A DNA stretch of 8,566 nt from Gemmatimonadota bacterium (lineage in GTDB: Bacteria > Gemmatimonadota > Gemmatimonadetes > Longimicrobiales > Gaopeijiaceae), in NCBI GenBank assembly GCA_003695865.1, contig RFGQ01000427.1:1-8566 (forward strand), in the 5' to 3' direction. Numbering within the stretch: position 1 is the stretch's first letter; each line of letters starts with the position of its first letter. The position numbers and the translations under genes are program-made. Under the pieces are notes generated by a model, which saw only the letters and a list, made by a program, of their open reading frames with translations, was not told the DNA's origin and ran no database searches. Positions 6,076 to 8,566 of the stretch are shown here, one piece after another.

Positions 6076-8532
6076 ATGAACGGGACGGTTCGAGCGGGCC
6101 TCAGCATGCTCGCGTTGCTCTTTCCCCTGGCCACGACGGCCCAGACCGTAGCCACCTACGAGCCCGAGGTCGCGCGCGGCATCGAGTTTCCCCTCACGAT
6201 CCGAAACATCATGCGCGGCCCCGAGCTGGTGGGGGAGGCGCCGGTCGGCGTCACCTGGAGCGACGATTCGAACTGGATCTACTTTCGCTGGCGGCCGGGG
6301 GGAGGAGCCTGGCACGACAGCCGTTCGCTCTACCGGGTGCCCGCCGAGGGGGGCGAACCCGAGCGCATCCCCGACGAGGTCGCCGACACGCTCGGGCCGC
6401 GCCTGAGCGGGGGCGACATCTCGCCCGACGGACGCCTGCGCGTGACCGCTTCGGGCGGCGACCTCTACCTGGTCGACCGCCGCTCGGGCGAGATCACCCG
6501 CCTGACCGAAACCACCGACGGTGAGTCCTCACCGCGCTTCTCCGCCGACGGCAGGCGCATCTTCTACCGCCAGGGCGACAATTTATACGCGATGCCCGTG
6601 CGCGGAGGCGGCCCCATCGAGCAGCTCACCGATATCCGCTCCGGGCCGCCGCCCGGCGCACGTCCCGAAGCGGCGGGGCAACGTGGGCTCCTCGAAGCTC
6701 AACAGGCGGAACTCTTCGAGCACATCCGTATCCGCAAGGAGCGCGAAGAGGAGCAACGCGTCGCCCGCGAGCGGGCCGAGGAGCGGCGCCCCGTCGCGCC
6801 CACCTACATCGCCAAGGACGAGCGCGTCCAGCAGCTCGACGTCGATCCCACGGGTCGCTGGGTGGCGCTGCAGGTGGCGAAACCGGCCCCGGGGTCGAAG
6901 AACACGATCGTGCCCGCCTGGGTGACCGAATCGGGCTATACCGAAGACCTGAACGCGCGGCCCAAGGTGGGTGACCGTCAGGGAGAGACCCGCTTCGCGC
7001 TGATCGACACCGAAGCCGGTGAGACCACCTGGCTCGACGTCTGGCCGGCCGCCGAGGACGCGCCGGGCGAGGGCGGCGAAGAGGGTGCGGGCGCGCCGCG
7101 GGACGCCTCGGACCACCCGGTCCTCGCCTCGGGCGCGTTGCGGGGCTGGAACGATGCGGGCACGCATGCGCTGCTCACCGCGATCTCGTTCGACTACAAG
7201 GAGTGGCGCCTCTACGCGCTCGAGGCGGCGACCGGCTCGCTCACGCTGCTCGACAGCCTGCAGGACAGCGCCTGGGTGGGCGGCCCCTGCTTCTCGTTCG
7301 TGGGGCCCTGCACCGGCTGGATTCCCGACTCCGACCGCGCCTGGTACGTGAGCGAGGCGACCGGATGGGCCCACCTCTATACGGTGCGCGCCGACGGCGG
7401 CGACCGGCGGGCGCTCACCGAGGGCGCCTGGGAGGTGCGCGGGGTCTCCATCCCCGAGGGCGCCGACTACTTCGTGCTACACACGTCGGAGGCCTCGCCC
7501 TACGACACGCAGGCCTACCGCATGGACTTCGACGGGTCCGACCGCCGCCGGCTCACCGACGCGCCCGGCCTGCACCAGGTGACCGTCTCGCCCGACGGGG
7601 AGCGCTTCGCCGACGTCTTCTCGCGCTCCAACCGCCCACCCGAGCTGTTCGTGGCGCGCAACCGTCCGGGCGCCGAACTGGAGCAGGTGACGGTCTCGCC
7701 GACGGCGGAATGGCTCACCTTCCCCTGGAAGGAAGCCGAGATCGTCGAGGTACCCGCCCGCGACGGCACGCTCGTTCCGGCCCGCATCTACCGGCCCGCC
7801 GACGTGGGCGCCCGGCCCAACGGCGCGGGCGTCGTGTTCGTGCACGGAGCCGGTTACCTGCAGAACGTGCACCACGGATGGTCGGGCTACTACCGGGAGT
7901 TCATGTTCCACCACTTCCTGGCGGCCCAGGGCTACACGGTGCTCGATCTCGACTACCGGGGCTCGGCCGGTCACGGGCGTGACTGGCGCACCGCGACCTA
8001 CCGCTGGATGGGCGGCAAGGACCTGAGCGACAACGTCGACGGTGCCGAGTGGCTGGTGGAACACGAAGGCGTCGACCCCGAACGGTTGGGCATCTACGGT
8101 GGATCGTACGGCGGCTTCATCACGCTGATGGCGCTCTTCACCGAACCGGGCCGCTTCAAGGCGGGCGCCGCGCTGCGCTCGGTGACCGACTGGGCGCACT
8201 ACAACCACTGGTACACGTCGCGCATCCTCAACCAGCCGCAGGACGACGAAGAGGCGTACCGCCGATCCTCGCCCATCTACTTCGCCGAGGGACTCCAGGA
8301 CCACCTGCTCATCCTGCACGGCATGGTCGACACGAACGTCCACTTCTCGGACGTGGTGCGCCTGGCGCAGCGCCTGATCGAGCTGGGCAAGGAGACCTGG
8401 GAAATGGCCGTCTACCCGGTGGAGAACCACGGATTCGTCGAGCCCGCTTCGTGGACCGACGAATACCGGCGCATCTACGAGCTGTTCGACCGATGGATCG
8501 GCGGCGGCGCGCTCGTGCGACCCGACCGATGA
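6076..8532 (+). CDS. Exported S9 family serine peptidase (prolyl oligopeptidase/DPP-IV-like)
   Basis: This 818-residue protein has a signal peptide (about 1-22, cleavage TTA/QT), so it acts in the periplasm or outside. An N-terminal beta-propeller is shown by repeated PD40-type turns (SPDGR at 116-120, SADGRR at 156-161, PTGRW at 258-262, SPDGE at 505-509). From about 552 to the end is an alpha/beta-hydrolase domain with the full triad: Ser677 in GGSYGG (675-680), Asp752 in GMVDTNVHF and His785 in ENHGF. The GxSYGG and DxNVHF contexts resemble dipeptidyl-peptidase-IV-type members, which cleave short peptides, often after proline. The real specificity is not readable. Odd features are a highly charged helix at about 203-238 inserted in the propeller, an acidic Gly-rich loop at about 326-345, and only two cysteines (405, 412), a likely disulfide. 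The ATG is preceded by GGAAGGAAG (6061-6069). The stop overlaps a possible next start. Confidence 0.93.
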   Translation: MNGTVRAGLSMLALLFPLATTAQTVATYEPEVARGIEFPLTIRNIMRGPELVGEAPVGVTWSDDSNWIYFRWRPGGGAWHDSRSLYRVPAEGGEPERIPDEVADTLGPRLSGGDISPDGRLRVTASGGDLYLVDRRSGEITRLTETTDGESSPRFSADGRRIFYRQGDNLYAMPVRGGGPIEQLTDIRSGPPPGARPEAAGQRGLLEAQQAELFEHIRIRKEREEEQRVARERAEERRPVAPTYIAKDERVQQLDVDPTGRWVALQVAKPAPGSKNTIVPAWVTESGYTEDLNARPKVGDRQGETRFALIDTEAGETTWLDVWPAAEDAPGEGGEEGAGAPRDASDHPVLASGALRGWNDAGTHALLTAISFDYKEWRLYALEAATGSLTLLDSLQDSAWVGGPCFSFVGPCTGWIPDSDRAWYVSEATGWAHLYTVRADGGDRRALTEGAWEVRGVSIPEGADYFVLHTSEASPYDTQAYRMDFDGSDRRRLTDAPGLHQVTVSPDGERFADVFSRSNRPPELFVARNRPGAELEQVTVSPTAEWLTFPWKEAEIVEVPARDGTLVPARIYRPADVGARPNGAGVVFVHGAGYLQNVHHGWSGYYREFMFHHFLAAQGYTVLDLDYRGSAGHGRDWRTATYRWMGGKDLSDNVDGAEWLVEHEGVDPERLGIYGGSYGGFITLMALFTEPGRFKAGAALRSVTDWAHYNHWYTSRILNQPQDDEEAYRRSSPIYFAEGLQDHLLILHGMVDTNVHFSDVVRLAQRLIELGKETWEMAVYPVENHGFVEPASWTDEYRRIYELFDRWIGGGALVRPDR

Positions 8533-8566
8533 GGCCGACCGGGAGGGCGGCGGGACGGCGCCTCGC
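8529..8566 (+). CDS. Possible start of a further gene, cut by the right edge
   Basis: An ATG at 8529 overlaps the peptidase stop as ATGA, the same arrangement as the two other gene joints in this window. The 12 codons visible (MRPTGRAAGRRL) stay open and are Arg-rich, which could be the start of a signal peptide. No Shine-Dalgarno is visible upstream, so initiation would depend on coupling to the peptidase gene. The visible stretch is too short to judge coding potential. Confidence 0.33.
   Translation, partial: MRPTGRAAGRRL

Noticed and set aside
7477..8430. Minus-strand open frame of 317 codons opposite the S9 peptidase
   Set aside because: It is antisense to the catalytic domain, with Val/Arg/His-rich shadow composition and no export signal or motif.

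Overview
The window is GC-rich and densely coded, with six well-supported protein genes, a probable seventh just entering at the right edge, and no RNA genes, mobile elements or CRISPR. Codon use, the abundance of secreted and outer-membrane proteins and the large S9 peptidase suggest a high-GC diderm bacterium. Gemmatimonadota or a similar phylum is my best guess. This is an inference from style only, since no taxonomic marker is present.

Left part (1-2031, minus strand): a two-gene unit read leftward. The first gene (2031 to 1318, TTG start) encodes an exported protein with a CsgG/TolB-N-like domain and a C-terminal TPR. It overlaps by 4 bases (ATGA) the start of a larger gene that runs off the left edge. 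That second gene encodes an exported protein with a CsgG-like domain, an Ig-like segment and a caspase-family (C14) domain. The catalytic His is visible; the Cys lies outside the window.

Centre (2032-2241): a 210-base divergent intergenic region with an A/T-rich island, a plausible sigma-70-type promoter facing right, and three related CCGAA(A)CGG-type inverted motifs that could be operators.

Centre-right (2242-4787, plus strand): a lipoprotein with TPR, CsgG-like and TPR segments and a long disordered tail, overlapping by ATGA an outer-membrane beta-barrel gene. Together with the leftward pair this makes a divergent envelope locus in which one fold, the CsgG-like domain, occurs three times in three domain architectures, next to a caspase-like protease and a barrel. 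This is the most interesting part of the window.

Right part (4874-8566): a group III 6-phosphofructokinase with a mixed set of phosphate-donor residues, then an exported S9 (prolyl oligopeptidase/DPP-IV-like) serine peptidase with a complete catalytic triad and an unusual charged helical insert. Its stop codon overlaps a possible next start (ATGA). These genes look like ordinary metabolism and peptide scavenging, with no visible functional link to the left-hand locus.
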